A stretch of 64,000 nucleotides of DNA from JACCZX01 sp963710675 (GCA_963710675.1 CAVQBE010000027.1:124001-188000); one strand, 5' to 3'. Shown: positions 29,896-41,315, counted from the stretch's first letter. Made by a program: numbers and translations. The notes: generated by a model from the letters alone, not told the origin.

Positions 29896-30441
29896 ATGCG
29901 TAGCCAAATGACACTATACAAAAGACTTCAGGCTGGACTCTCGATGATCGAGGTGCTCGTGTCTCTGACCATCGTGGCTTTCGGCGTCCTTGGTTTGCTT
30001 GGTCTGCAAGCTCGCGCGTTGAGCTTCCAGCGCGATTCGTTTGATCGGCGCACCGCCGCTGAAATGGTCGCTCAATTGGCCGAGCGCATTCGGGCGAACC
30101 ACATTGGGCTTGTCAGTGGTGCGTACGTTGCCAGCTATGACGTTGCGTTTGCGACGCCGGTCGTGATCCCGCCCTGTGCGATTCCGGCCGCTTGCACGCC
30201 GGGTGAGCTGGCGACCAGGGACTTAAGGCAGTGGCTTGCTGAGTACAGGCGCCGCACTCCCGGCTCCGCAGCTTTTTTCCAATGGAACATTGCCGATCCA
30301 CGCTCGATCCTGGTGTCCATCGCGTGGCCCGAGCCGCAAGCGACCGGCATTGACCCGCTTTGTACACAGATCAACGGTTACGGCCTTGGCGCTGCCATAC
30401 CAGCCAACTATCGCTGCTTTGAAACCGCGGTGTTTCCATGA
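29896..30441 (+). CDS. pilV: Type IV pilus modification protein PilV
   Basis: 181 residues. Leader followed by the N-methylation/helix segment GLSMIEVLVSLTIVAFGVLG and LQARALSFQRDSFDRRTAAEM, typical of PilV, whose helix has a kinked GVLGLLGLQ. Four cysteines in the C-terminal part. ATG at 29896 is used; ATG at 29908 is also possible. Lies two bases after fimT and its stop overlaps pilW as ATGA, so the cluster is translationally coupled. Intact. Confidence 0.9.
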   Translation: MRSQMTLYKRLQAGLSMIEVLVSLTIVAFGVLGLLGLQARALSFQRDSFDRRTAAEMVAQLAERIRANHIGLVSGAYVASYDVAFATPVVIPPCAIPAACTPGELATRDLRQWLAEYRRRTPGSAAFFQWNIADPRSILVSIAWPEPQATGIDPLCTQINGYGLGAAIPANYRCFETAVFP

Positions 30442-31458
30442 ACATTACCCACACATTCATCGTCGGCCGCGCATCTCAGGCAGGTCGTACCCTCATCGAG
30501 CTGGTCATTGCAATGGCGATCGGCCTTGTGATCGTCATAGGGGTGTCTTCGCTCTACTTATCCTCAAGCGGAATTTCGCGCACCGCGAATCAGATTTCTA
30601 CCGCGGAGCAGGCTGGCCAGCTTGGCGCTACTGATAATCGGTGATTCGTTGAAGCTTGCCGCTTATGGCGAAATTCTCGGCTCCGACTTTGCTGCGCAAG
30701 GTCAGACGCTGATGGACGGAGTTCATTTGCGGGGCTGTACCGGCACACAATTTACTGATCCGTTCCCGCCGTACGTCGCGCCGCCGAATCCGCAAACGCC
30801 ACCAGATCTTAGCTGCACAGTGGCATCAGGAGGCGACGCTCTATATATCAGGTACCAAGGTGCGCCGGTTGTAGCCGCGATGCCGGCCGCTGATGCAGCC
30901 CGCATCGCGCTGTTTGACTGCGCGTCAAGCACCGCCAATCAGGCTGAAATACTGAGCTCTACTGCAGTTGCGGGCGGGTTCGGGGATCGTGCGAAACATC
31001 GTGACGAATGTGTTTACGCGTGACCCCGTGAACAACACATTAGGTTGCGATAGCTATGGCGGCGCTGGAAACCAGCCGTTGTTACGCGATGTCGTCGAGT
31101 TCCGGGTTTTCTATCGCTTCGATGATGCGGCTCAGTCCGTGGGTGCCTCCGGTGTTACGAACGCCGTGCCATTTGGCGGCTCGATTCGAGATGCGGCCTA
31201 CATAAACGGCCTTGCAGGTGCGGTAGACCCTGGAACTACGTCGTCGCTGTGATCGTGTGTCTGACGGTGCAAACAGATGAAATGGGCGTTGGTGCGAGCG
31301 CAACCAACACTGCTGCGCCACGATGTCCGAATACGGCAGCCGAAGCGGAGTCGGGCTTGAATCTGGTGACGACGACGACCGATGGGCGCTTACGCCGTAC
31401 CTTTTCCCAGGTGTTCACGATCCGCGCGCGGGCAACTCCGACGCCATCAATTCTTTAA
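30438..31458 (+). CDS. pilW: Type IV pilus assembly protein PilW (frameshifted)
   Basis: About 340 residues. Starts MNITHTFIVGRASQAGRTLI with the prepilin helix GRTLIELVIAMAIGLVIVIG and SSLYLSSSGISRTANQIS, the PilW pattern (IEL..A..IGL). Further segments after shifts near 30630, 30985 and 31245 include SCTVASGGDALYIRYQG, PLLRDVVEFRVFYRFDDA and the C-terminal LRRTFSQVFTIRARATP, the last matching the family's usual ending. Its stop (TAA) overlaps the pilX start. With PilVX it forms the core that recruits PilY1. Confidence 0.85.
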
Positions 31459-32051
31459 TGATGAACAAGCCATTTTTACCCAAGTTATCCGGTGCCCGCA
31501 CCGGCCGTCGTCAGCAGATGATCGGTGTGGTGCTGCCGGTGGTTCTGGTCGTGTTGACGGTGTTGACCGGCCTTGTGGTGACGCAGGTTCGGCGAAATGC
31601 GATGGATGAGCGTTTGGCCGCCAATACTCGGGAAACGGTTCAATTGGATAACTCGGTGCAAACGGTGCTGCGCTGGTGCGAGGCTCGGGTGAACCTCGAG
31701 CCGCAACGAACGATCATGGTCTTGCCTGGGGGAGCTGCCGCCGCGCCGGCGTGGGCTCCGGGCTCAGCCAACTGGGGCAATGCAACTTCGCTTGACTTCG
31801 CCGGTGCGGCCGCAGACCTGCCCGGTCTGAGTGCTGACCCTTCGTGCGTTATCGAGAATGCGACCTGCGAGCTGTCACCGCCGATCTCGCCCACCGGACA
31901 AACCGGTGCAAGCACATGCCCGGGCAACGGCGACCTTGATCCCCGCTGGATGAAGGTACGCATTACGGCCCGAGCGGCCACTGCTGCGCCCGACATGGGC
32001 GGCAATCGGTTCATGTTTACACAGAGCGAATTACGGCTCTTCATCGAATAA
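31458..32051 (+). CDS. pilX: Type IV pilus assembly protein PilX
   Basis: 197 residues starting MMNKPFLPKLSGARTGRRQQ, then a hydrophobic helix MIGVVLPVVLVVLTVLTGLV and QVRRNAMDERLAANTRETVQ as in PilX (the family lacks a strict Glu5). Four or five cysteines in the distal half (WCEARVN, CVIENATCELS, TCPGNG). PilX is the third core minor pilin. It overlaps the pilW stop (TAATG) and is followed 23 bases later by pilY1. Intact. Confidence 0.85.
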   Translation: MMNKPFLPKLSGARTGRRQQMIGVVLPVVLVVLTVLTGLVVTQVRRNAMDERLAANTRETVQLDNSVQTVLRWCEARVNLEPQRTIMVLPGGAAAAPAWAPGSANWGNATSLDFAGAAADLPGLSADPSCVIENATCELSPPISPTGQTGASTCPGNGDLDPRWMKVRITARAATAAPDMGGNRFMFTQSELRLFIE

Positions 32052-32074
32052 CTACTGCCTACCGGAGATCGGTA

Positions 32075-35000
32075 ATGGAACACCCGCCCTTTGACCCAAG
32101 CAGTCATGCCGCTGAGCGCCCCCGACCTTTATGGGTCCGCGGGCTTGTCCTGGCTGCGATCTGGACGCTGGTGCTGCAGCCTGCCGTATCGAGTGCACAA
32201 CTCGCGCAGTCGCCGATGTTTACGGTCACATCCGCGCCGCCGAACGTGATGCTGATGTTCGACGATTCCGCGTCGATGAACCGGTTGGATTTGAACCCGC
32301 CTCCTGCATATGCCAGCCCAACTTTCAGTCTGTCGGGGACCGCAGCCACGATTTCCCGACTCTGAAGCTCAATACGGTCGGCTATTACGGCATCAGCGGA
32401 ATGCGTTACTACAAGGCGGACAATTCCGCGTACGACGACCATTGGCAATTCGGCATTGCGGACGCAACGACGCGGTCTCCTGCGTTCAATCCGCTTGCCT
32501 ATAACCCGGCGATTTACTATCAGCCATGGAACAACAACGGGGTCCGCTTTCCCGTTTCTTCCATCGGCGGTAACGCAACGTCGCTGTCGGCGCACTGACC
32601 GAATGGGATCCGCGTCGACTGCCAGCTTCGATGGGCGGTGGCACGGTGTTCAGCAAGCTGACGTCGCCGCGCGCTGGTGTCATTGACGGCAACGGTGAGA
32701 CGCGTTCCTGGGCGGGGCTTTTCCGGGCTCGGTCACCTATAACGGGATACCGGGCAATCCGTCTCTTGCCGTCGGCGTCGAATTGGATCTGTTCACGTCG
32801 ACGATACAGTTCGACAACCCGGATTGTCTTCCTGCGGTTCCAAACCCGCCGACCTACGCGTGGTACTGCCCCGCCGGAGCGGCGTGGGCCAATCCACCCG
32901 AAGTATGCGGTCTCGCCAATGTTGGCCTCGCCTCTGCGGCGGGTCGCGAATGTTGCGTCACTCAGGTTAATACGCCGACATACACGCCGGCCGTAGGAGT
33001 CCGCTACCAATACTTCATTTCTCCGCCGCCTCCGGGCCCGCCGTATCCGGCAATGACCGGTCCGGCCGGCGAGGTGTGCACTTCGATTGCCGCCACCGGA
33101 GCTACCAGCACGACAACAGGCGCGCCGTGCTCAACGCCCGTGTTTATTCAAGACCTCCCACCGTATGAAGTGGTGTGCGGCACGATGGGAACCATCCCGG
33201 GTGGTGAGTACTGTGAATACGATCCGCCGGCCGAGTACACCGCGTCGGTCTGCACGACCTACACGACGCATCAGTGGGCATGTACCTACGATTACACGAT
33301 AGTCACCAACAACTACACCTGCCCGAGCCCGACTCCGCAGTTCTGCGGCAGCACTATCACTACGAACACCTGCCCCGGCCAGCAGGCGCTAACACCGACT
33401 TCCCCTGCACGCGTGGTCAGCGGCTATTGGACCCCGGCACGCTACGTGATCTATGACGGTCCGGCGACCCGGACGGCAGCCGAGATCCGCAATCTGTCCA
33501 ACTACCGAATGATCTTCATCGATCGCAAGTTCGGCTGGAATGGCACGACTCAAGTTCCCAGCGGAACGAATTCTTCGAATGCCGTTGGCAAGTACTTCGT
33601 GGTCGATGGCGTAACAGGATTGCCCGCGCCTGCGGGGTCGAGGCCGGATTGCGCTGCCGGCACCTGGTGCACGTTTACGGAAGAGGCGAAGAACTACGCC
33701 AACTGGTACACGTATTACCGCAGTCGCTTGTTCGCTGCGATCGGCGTGATGTCAGAGGTTGCTTCAGAGCTCATCGGCCCCGAGCAGTTCATGCGCATGG
33801 GCTACGGCCGAATCAACTATTTCCCACGGGCACGCAATCCGTGGAACGTACTGGATGTCAACGACAAGCTCGGCGTTAGCTTGCCGACGGTCGATGGCAA
33901 GGCAAACGAAGGCGGCGTTGAGCGTGGCGTTCGTCCGTTCACGGTGAATGATCCACCGTTGTCCGCCACACCGAATGCCGCCCGGCAGGCCGTCTTTGAT
34001 TGGTTATTCACTATCAACGGTCTGGGCCCTACGCCCAATCGTGAGGCAATGCATGGCGCGGGACTGTACTTCTCGCGCACCGACTCCGCAGGGCCATGGG
34101 GCGCGACTCCGGGCAGTGGAACTGAGCCGATTACCGACCATTTGTGGTGCCGGCGCAATTACACACTGCTTGCGACCGACGGTGAGTGGACGCGCTTGCC
34201 GTCAGGCCAACCATTGCTCGAGTCCGGTTCACTGGCTGGCACGCGGAGCCCGCTTTCCGCGCCTGGCAGTGTGTCTAAGTCAATGAGTATCAATGGCCCC
34301 GCGATTACCGGCACTGACCGCGACCCGCCGTTTTCGCCGTTGAACTATCAGTACGTGGTTGGCAGCGAACTGCAGGTTTCCGGCGGCTTCGGCAGCTCAC
34401 AAGAAGAAACGCTGACGGATGTGTTGCATTACTACTGGAGTCACGATCTGCGTCCTGGGCCTGGGCCAGGTGATCTCAAGAACTCGATCAAGCCGACGCC
34501 ACGAAATCGCGCTTTCTGGCAACACATGTCCTCCTACATCGTGGGTTATGGGGTCATCGCATCGATCGACGATCCAGCCAGGGTTCCGTCGCTTCGTACC
34601 GACTTCGATGCGCGCGCCTCGATCAGTTGGCCGGAGGTCGGTCTCGAGCCGTGCCGTCAGTTGGACGACAACGCGGATGACACCGCGATCAATCCGTCGT
34701 GTACGCACACCGTGACGCCTTCGGGCAATCGCATCAACGACACGCTGCGCGCCGGGCTTACCAGTGGTGGTGACTTTTTCTCCGCCACTTCTCCGGCGGC
34801 GTTGAAGTCGTCGCTGCAGGCGGTGTTCGCTGCGATCGGATCGGATAACGCGGCGGGTACGTCGCCTGGTGTATCGAGTTCGACAGTCGGCGCGGGCAAC
34901 CTCGTTATCCAGAGCGGCTTCTTCACCAACGTGTGGGACGGATACGTGCGCGCCTTCGATCAGGTGGCGCTGCTTAATTTCCTGAAACTGGGAGGCGCTG

Positions 35001-36877
35001 CGCCGGCACCGGTGTGGACGATCAATTTCGCCACGCCAGCAGCGCGACCGATCTTTACCTCTACGGCCATTAACTCGCCCGTCGCTTTCACTTGGGCGAC
35101 TATCAATGGTCCGCAGCAGGCAGCGCTTGGGTCCAGCGCGGTACTCGATTACCTGCGGGGCGATCAGTCGAAAGAGCTTCGGTTCCCAGGGGGTGTGTTC
35201 CGCAATCGTCCGAATACGATCCTGGGCGACATCGTGCAATCGACACCGCTGTACTCGAAGGGTGCTGATCACGGCTATCTTCGGCGACCGGCTGGATCGG
35301 TCGTGCTGCCCGCGGCATCAACGCAGGGTCACGATATCTACGATGACTACGTGATCTACAAACGCACGTTGCGGACGCCGGTCGCCCTGTTCGGCGCCAA
35401 TGACGGAATGTTCCACGTGCTCGATGCCCGCGTTGGACAGCCGACCAGTGGCCGCGAGGTCTTCGCGTTTGTTCCGCGCTCGCAGATGTTCAACTTAACT
35501 GCTCTGACATCTCCAGCGTATGCGCACCGCTTCTTCGTCGACGGCCCCGTCATTGAAGGCGACATCTTCAATGGCACGGCGTGGAAGACCATTGCGGTTG
35601 GCACCACCGGTGCCGGCGCAGCGGGCATCTTTGCTATCGACGTCACCTCGCCGCAAAGTGGATTTACTGGCGGTAACGTCCTGTGGGACATCGTTCCCTC
35701 AGAGCATGCGAATGCCGATGTCGTTAGCGATCTCGGTAACGTGCTGCAGCCCGGCATCATAGGTAGCGTCAAAGAGTTGTCAGCGCCGAACGGTGCCGGC
35801 CGCTGGGTCTACATGGTTGGCAACGGCTACGACAGCGTTAGCGGACAGGCCACGCTCTTCGTGTTCGATGCCTTCAATGGAAGTCTGATCAAGGCGATCA
35901 AGACCAACGTTGGAGCCGCGGCACCGGCTAGTGCCCGGAATGGCCTGGGAGGTATCACGCCGGTGTTCGACGGTAGCCGCAACATCATTGCTGTCTACGG
36001 TGGCGATAAGCAGGGCAATATGTGGAAGTTCGACTTTAGCTCCGGCTACATCAATGACCCCGATGCTGCTGGGCCGAAGATCGGATGGGAAATCTTCAAC
36101 AAGGTTTTGGGTTCGCCCGCACCTTTGTTTACCGCTACCGACGCGTCGAACAACCCGCAACCGATCACGGCGGCTCCGCGCATCACGCCTCATGGCATCT
36201 CCGGCCTTCACGTGGGGTTCGGCACCGGCAAGCTGTTCGAGCCGGGCGACCAGATCAGCACACAGATGCAGGCGGTTTACGTGGTGTGGGACAAAGGGCA
36301 GGTTCCGACGATCTTGAAGGCGAGCTTGAAATCGATCGCGCTGCAGGACGCTCCGTGGGACCACGACGCCGACTCAATGACTCCGAATGTTGCTAACGGA
36401 GAGTTCAGGCGGCTTAAGGCGGCGGACCTTGCAGCCTACGACTGGACGAAGGAAGGGTTCTATGTCCCGCTGAAGTTCGAACTCGGACCTGACGAAGGAG
36501 AGCGCATCCTGGCGCCTGGCATTTTTGATGCCGGTGTGCTGACCTTCACATCGTTCCAGCAGCAAAACGCCGGCACCGACTTGTGCACCCCGGGCGGCAC
36601 CTCGCACGTCTATCGGTTCAATCTGATCGGCGGGCTAGGCCAAGCAGGCTTCCTGGGTGTTACGGGTGCCGTCGTGGGCCGACGTGTGCAGCCAGGACTA
36701 GTAAGCGGCGCGCCGCCGATCTATGAGCCGGTTGCGCCGAGCGGCTCGATGGTGGAGTCGATGACCGCAGCCCAGGCCAAGACGATGCTGGCGAATCCGA
36801 AGTACAAACAGCAGAGCGGACGTGCAAACGCAGCAGGGCACACAGGGAAGCTGCGCACACATCGGCCTGAAAGTTGA
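32075..36877 (+). CDS. pilY1: PilY1-type pilus tip adhesin, giant form (frameshifted near its start)
   Basis: About 1,600 residues. Signal peptide after MEHPPFDPSS (LVLAAIWTLVLQPAVSSAQ). A von Willebrand A-like start with a MIDAS-like motif (NVMLMFDDSASMNRLD) follows. Next comes an unusual Cys-rich, Thr/Pro-rich stretch (about 32820-33400, 14 cysteines), then a domain with GYGRINYFP and a C-terminal PilY1 beta-propeller: GANDGMFHVLDA, IAVGTTGAGAAGIFAID, VYGGDKQGNMWKFDF, ending LRTHRPES. PilY1 sits at the pilus tip, binds calcium and regulates extension, retraction and adhesion. Frames change near 32340, 32595 and 32725; from 32783 the frame is open to the stop. Confidence 0.92.
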
Positions 36878-36946
36878 CGGCACGATGGCACGGATTCCAA
36901 CCGCCTGCGCGGGCATCATGCCGCTCAGGACGTGGCGGCCGGTGCG

Positions 36947-37405
36947 ATGAGGCGGCGTATGGGACGTCGTCGAGTGCAGGGCTTTACCCTGATGGAAATG
37001 ATCATCACGATGGTGATCATCGGGGTACTGACTGCTATCGCGATTCCCAGTTACACCGCCTACATTCAGCGTAGCAATCGCGCGGAGGCTCGTAACGCGC
37101 TGCTGGAGGCTGCCACCTGGATGGAACGCTGGCGGACGCAAACGGGTGTGTATGGCAATACGCTTGCCGCCCCCACCGTTGCGCCCGCTGCGTTTCCGTT
37201 TACTCAAGTTCCGCAGATAGGCACGGCGAAGTACACGATCGCGGCTCCAACAATCGCCGCGCTGGGTATTGGTTACAGCATTACTGCCACCGCGGTCGGC
37301 GTGATGGCGACTGATGTATGCAGCACGCTTACCATCACAGAAACTGGCGCGCGCACTTTCACGACTGGTGGTGGCGGCACGCAGCAGATCTGCTGGAATC
37401 GCTGA
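36947..37405 (+). CDS. pilE: Type IV pilin PilE-like
   Basis: About 152 residues. Leader MRRRMGRRRVQG, then the canonical FTLMEMIITMVIIGVLTAIA with Glu5 and IPSYTAYIQRSNRAEARNAL. C-terminal disulfide pair in DVCSTLT and QQICWNR, the D-region of short pilins. Three in-frame starts (GTG 36932, ATG 36947, ATG 36959) are possible; 36947 is chosen as a midpoint. Probably the minor pilin PilE that closes this cluster and links the core complex to the major pilin; a major pilin role cannot be excluded. Intact. Confidence 0.88.
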   Translation: MRRRMGRRRVQGFTLMEMIITMVIIGVLTAIAIPSYTAYIQRSNRAEARNALLEAATWMERWRTQTGVYGNTLAAPTVAPAAFPFTQVPQIGTAKYTIAAPTIAALGIGYSITATAVGVMATDVCSTLTITETGARTFTTGGGGTQQICWNR

Positions 37406-37444
37406 CAGTCTATCCAGCGCGTCGGCTCGTGGCATGATCGATGC

Positions 37445-38744
37445 GTGCCCGCTTCGTCTGATGTTCTGACCGTAGAACCCATCCACCGCGCCTCCGGCGC
37501 GGTGGATTTGCCCGGCTCCAAGAGTATTTCCAATCGTGCGTTGTTGCTCTCGGCATTAGCTGATGGCGAGACGACGCTCAACAACCTGCTAGACGCTGAT
37601 GACACGCAGGTCATGCGGACGGCGCTGTCGCAACTCGGCATTGCGTTCGATCATTTAGGGACCGACGTTCAAACGATCGGCTGCGACGGAAAGATTCCGA
37701 TCCGCGCAGCCCGCCTCGAGCTTGGCAACGCCGGCACCGCGTTTCGTTCGCTGACCGCCGCGCTTGCATTTTCCGGGGGTTCCTATGAACTCGACGGGGT
37801 CGCACGCATGCGGGAGCGGCCGATCGGGGATCTGGTCGATTCATTAAACCGCCTCGGCGCGCAGATCAGTTATCTTGGGGTACGCAGGCTTTCCTCCGCT
37901 GTTGATCGAGCCGGCTGGCAAGCTTTCAATCGAACGCGCCACAATTAAGGCCGACGTGTCGAGCCAGTTTCTCAGCGGTCTATTGATGGCTTTGCCGCTG
38001 GTTGCGCCGGCGCAGGGAACGCGGCTCACAGTTGAAGGCAAACTGATCTCCGAACCTTACGTCGAGCTGACGTTGTCCTTGATGAAGCGGTTCGGCGTTA
38101 CGGTTGAGCGCGATGGTGATGACTACATCGTTCCTAAGGCGTCATATCGCTCGCCGGGGCGACTCATCATTGAAGGCGATGCCTCGAGTGCTTCCTATTT
38201 TCTGGCGCTGGGCGCTGTGGCTGAAGGGCCGGTCCGCGTCGAGGGCGTGGGTAAAGAAAGTGTGCAGGGCGACGTTCGATTCGCCGATATGCTGGCTGAG
38301 ATGGGCGCTCGAATTGAATGGGGCGCGCATTACATTCAGGCGAGTGCACCGGCCGATGATGGCCGGCTGAAAGCCATCGATGCGGACTGCAACCACATCC
38401 CCGATTCCGCAATGACGCTGGCAATCGTCGCGTTGTTCGCTGACGGTCCAAGCACGCTGCGCAACATCGGCTCGTGGCGCGTGAAGGAAACCGATCGTAT
38501 TGCGGCAATGGCAGCCGAGTTGCGCAAAGTCGGCGCAGAAGTTGATGAAGGTCACGACTGGATTCGCATCGTCCCGCCTAAGCAGTTTCGCAAGGCAACG
38601 ATCGATACCTACGACGACCATCGAATGGCAATGTGTTTTTCATTGGTAGCTGCGGGCGGCGTCCGTGTTCACATTCGTGATCCGGGCTGCGTAGCCAAGA
38701 CTTTTCCCGATTACTTTGATCGACTGGCCGAGCTTGTGCGATGA
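37445..38744 (+). CDS. aroA: 3-phosphoshikimate 1-carboxyvinyltransferase (EPSP synthase), frameshifted
   Basis: About 433 residues. Shikimate-binding PGSKSISNRALLLSALA, PEP-binding LGNAGTAFRSLTAALAF, RMRERPIGDLVDSLN, second-domain SSQFLSGLLMALP, and near the end the catalytic Glu/Lys/His set in WRVKETDRIAAMAAEL and DDHRMAMCFSL. It adds PEP to shikimate-3-phosphate. GTG start at 37445. One shift near 37875. The glyphosate-contact region NAGTAFR resembles the class I (sensitive) type. Overlaps cmk as ATGA. In relatives tyrA precedes it; here the pilin cluster does. Confidence 0.93.
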
Positions 38745-39436
38745 GCGACGTTCCGGTGGTTGCCATCGACGGGCCTACTGCGTCAGGCAAGGGAACGATC
38801 GCGCAGCGCGTGGCGGATGCACTTCGATTCAATTACCTCGACAGTGGTGCACTTTATCGGTTGGTGGCGTTGAAAGCCTTGCAGGAAGGCATTGGCGCTG
38901 AAGATGCCGACCGAGTGTCTGCTGTGGCCTCAGCCATCACCCCGAATTTCGCGGGCGGACGCGTCACATTGGACGGTAAGGACGTCACCGATGCCATTCG
39001 CGGCGAAGAAGTAAGCCAGTTCGCGTCGCGGATTGCGGTCATTCACGGTGTCAGGCAGGCGTTGCTTACCTGGCAGAGATCGCGACGCCGGGCACCGGGC
39101 CTGGTGGCTGACGGGCGCGATATGGGTACGGTTGTCTTTCCGGAAGCAAATCCCAAGATTTTTCTTACGGCGAGCGTGGCCGCCCGGACGGATCGCCGCT
39201 ATAAGCAGTTGATGGAAAAAGGCTTTTCGACTAATATGCCTTCCCTTTCGCGGGAACAGGTCAGGCTGGATATCGAGGCTCGTGACTTGCGGGATGCGCA
39301 GCGTACGGCATCGCCTTTAAAGCCTGCGGAGGATGCACATAGCATCGATTCTTCGGAGCTCTCGGTCGACGAGGTTGTCGCTCTCGTATTGAATTGGTAT
39401 GCGCAGGCGCAGAAATCAGCTGGGCAGCAGAAGTAG
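38741..39436 (+). CDS. cmk: Cytidylate kinase
   Basis: 231 residues. P-loop DGPTASGKGTIAQ (the usual G-S-G is T-A-S-G here), YLDSGALYR for the CMP site, and the LID region DLRDAQRTASPLKPAEDA. Phosphorylates CMP/dCMP. Sits between aroA (ATGA overlap) and rpsA, the conserved order. Intact. Confidence 0.95.
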   Translation: MSDVPVVAIDGPTASGKGTIAQRVADALRFNYLDSGALYRLVALKALQEGIGAEDADRVSAVASAITPNFAGGRVTLDGKDVTDAIRGEEVSQFASRIAVIHGVRQALLTWQRSRRRAPGLVADGRDMGTVVFPEANPKIFLTASVAARTDRRYKQLMEKGFSTNMPSLSREQVRLDIEARDLRDAQRTASPLKPAEDAHSIDSSELSVDEVVALVLNWYAQAQKSAGQQK

Positions 39437-39534
39437 ATAGAAAACGGGGCAGGGGGACTTTCCCTCCGCTATTGATCAACACCGCTGTTGGCGCAACGCC
39501 GAGGCGAGATGTTTTAGGAACTGACTAGGTACGC

Positions 39535-41277
39535 ATGGCTTCCCCACAAACGCAAAGCAGCAGTAAAAACAAAGGATTCATTAACAGGCAGACCACCGAG
39601 TCTTTCGACAGCGAGTCGTTTGCTGCGCTGTTCGAAGAAAGCCTGAATCGGCAGGAGATGAAGCAGGGCGAAGTGATCACCGCTGAGGTGATCAGGGTTG
39701 ACTACAACTTCGTCGTGGTCAACGCGGGCCTCAAATCCGAGGCTTACATCCCGCTCGAAGAATTCAAGAACGATAACGGCGAGCTAGATGTCAAGCCCGG
39801 CGATTTCGTTTCAGTCGCGATCGAATCGCTGGAGAACGGCTACGGCGACACGATTTTGTCGCGCGACAAGGCCAAGCGCCTGTCGGCATGGATGAATCTC
39901 GAAAAGGCGCTCGACTCCGCAGAACTTGTTGCCGGGACGATCACCGGCAAGGTCAAAGGCGGGTTAACGGTGATGATCAACGGCATCCGCGCATTTCTGC
40001 CGGGCTCATTGGTCGATACCCGTCCGGTGAAGGACACGACGCCGTTCGAGGGCAAGACGATGGACTTCAAGGTCATCAAGCTCGACCGCAAGCGCAATAA
40101 CGTTGTTGTCTCGCGCCGCGCCGTGGTTGAGGCCAGCATGGGTGAAGAGCGCGCGAAACTGTTAGACAACCTGAAAGAAGGCGCAGTTGTCAAAGGTACG
40201 GTCAAGAACATCACCGATTACGGCGCGTTTGTCGATCTAGGCGGCATCGACGGGCTGTTGCACATCACCGACCTCGCATGGCGCCGCGTGCGTCATCCAA
40301 GCGAAGTCGTTCAGGTCGGGCAGGAAATCACTGCGAAGGTTTTGAAGTTCGACCAGGAAAAGAACCGCGTTTCGCTTGGCGTCAAGCAACTCGGTGAGGA
40401 TCCGTGGGTCGGTCTCGCACGTCGTTATCCGCAGGGTACGCGGCTGTTCGGCAAGATCACCAACATCACCGACTACGGCGCGTTTGTCGAGATCGAAGCG
40501 GGCATCGAAGGCCTGGTGCATGTTTCCGAAATGGACTGGACCAACAAGAACGTCGATCCGAAGAAAGTGGTCAATCTCGGCGACGAAGTCGAAGTGATGG
40601 TGCTCGAAATCGACGAGGATCGGCGCCGCATCTCGCTTGGCATGAAGCAGTGCAAGCCGAATCCGTGGGAAGACTTTGCTCAGCAGCACAAGAAGGGCGA
40701 CAAGGTGGGCGGTGCGATCAAGTCGATTACCGACTTTGGCGTGTTCATCGGATTGCCTGGCGGCATCGATGGTCTCGTACACCTATCCGACCTGTCTTGG
40801 TCAGAGCCCGGCGAAGAAGCTGTACGTCGCTACAAGAAAGGCGACGAGATCGAAGCCATGGTGCTGGCGATCGACACGGAGCGCGAGCGTATTTCACTGG
40901 GCGTCAAGCAGATGTCCGGCGATCCCTTCACCAACTTCGCCGCCGGCCATGAGAAGGGCGCAATGGTCGAAGGCACGGTCAAGTCGGTCGATGCGAAGGG
41001 CGCAGTGATCGATCTGGGCAGCGATGTCGAAGGCTTCCTGCGTGCGTCTGAAATTTCGGCCGATCGCGTCGAAGACGCTCGCAATCATCTGAAGGAAGGT
41101 GATGCAGTCAACGCGATGATCATCAACATCGACCGCAAGAATCGCAACATCAACCTGTCGGTCAAGGCGAAGGATAGCGTCGAGACCGCTGCGACAATCG
41201 AGCGCATGCAGTCCGAGGCACAAACCGGTACCACCAACCTCGGCGCATTGTTGAAAGCGAAGCTAGACAACAAATAA
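39535..41277 (+). CDS. rpsA: 30S ribosomal protein S1
   Basis: 580 residues with the six S1 OB-fold repeats: two degenerate N-terminal domains that bind the ribosome (ITAEVIRVDYNFVVVNAGLK, TITGKVKGGLTVMINGIRAF) and four RNA-binding ones, each with the pattern GAxVxGxVKxITDYGAFVDL (first at about residue 215). It starts MASPQTQSSSKNKGF. S1 unfolds structured mRNA for initiation. No strong Shine-Dalgarno is visible before the ATG, consistent with known autoregulated S1 leaders. Intact, despite its length, so the local consensus is good here. Confidence 0.96.
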   Translation: MASPQTQSSSKNKGFINRQTTESFDSESFAALFEESLNRQEMKQGEVITAEVIRVDYNFVVVNAGLKSEAYIPLEEFKNDNGELDVKPGDFVSVAIESLENGYGDTILSRDKAKRLSAWMNLEKALDSAELVAGTITGKVKGGLTVMINGIRAFLPGSLVDTRPVKDTTPFEGKTMDFKVIKLDRKRNNVVVSRRAVVEASMGEERAKLLDNLKEGAVVKGTVKNITDYGAFVDLGGIDGLLHITDLAWRRVRHPSEVVQVGQEITAKVLKFDQEKNRVSLGVKQLGEDPWVGLARRYPQGTRLFGKITNITDYGAFVEIEAGIEGLVHVSEMDWTNKNVDPKKVVNLGDEVEVMVLEIDEDRRRISLGMKQCKPNPWEDFAQQHKKGDKVGGAIKSITDFGVFIGLPGGIDGLVHLSDLSWSEPGEEAVRRYKKGDEIEAMVLAIDTERERISLGVKQMSGDPFTNFAAGHEKGAMVEGTVKSVDAKGAVIDLGSDVEGFLRASEISADRVEDARNHLKEGDAVNAMIINIDRKNRNINLSVKAKDSVETAATIERMQSEAQTGTTNLGALLKAKLDNK

Positions 41278-41286
41278 CTCAGGGGA

Positions 41287-41305
41287 GCCGGTGCTTTGCA
41301 CCGGC
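41287..41305 (+). repeat. Stem-loop in the ihfB leader
   Basis: Perfect 8-bp hairpin GCCGGTGC-TTT-GCACCGGC ten bases past the rpsA stop and 11 bases before the ihfB ATG. No T-run, so it more likely tunes mRNA stability or ihfB translation than terminates. Confidence 0.5.
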
Positions 41306-41315
41306 AACTGATGTC

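Noticed and set aside
34397..35272. 291-residue minus-strand open frame inside pilY1
   Set aside because: Arg-rich antisense shadow of a strongly supported coding region.
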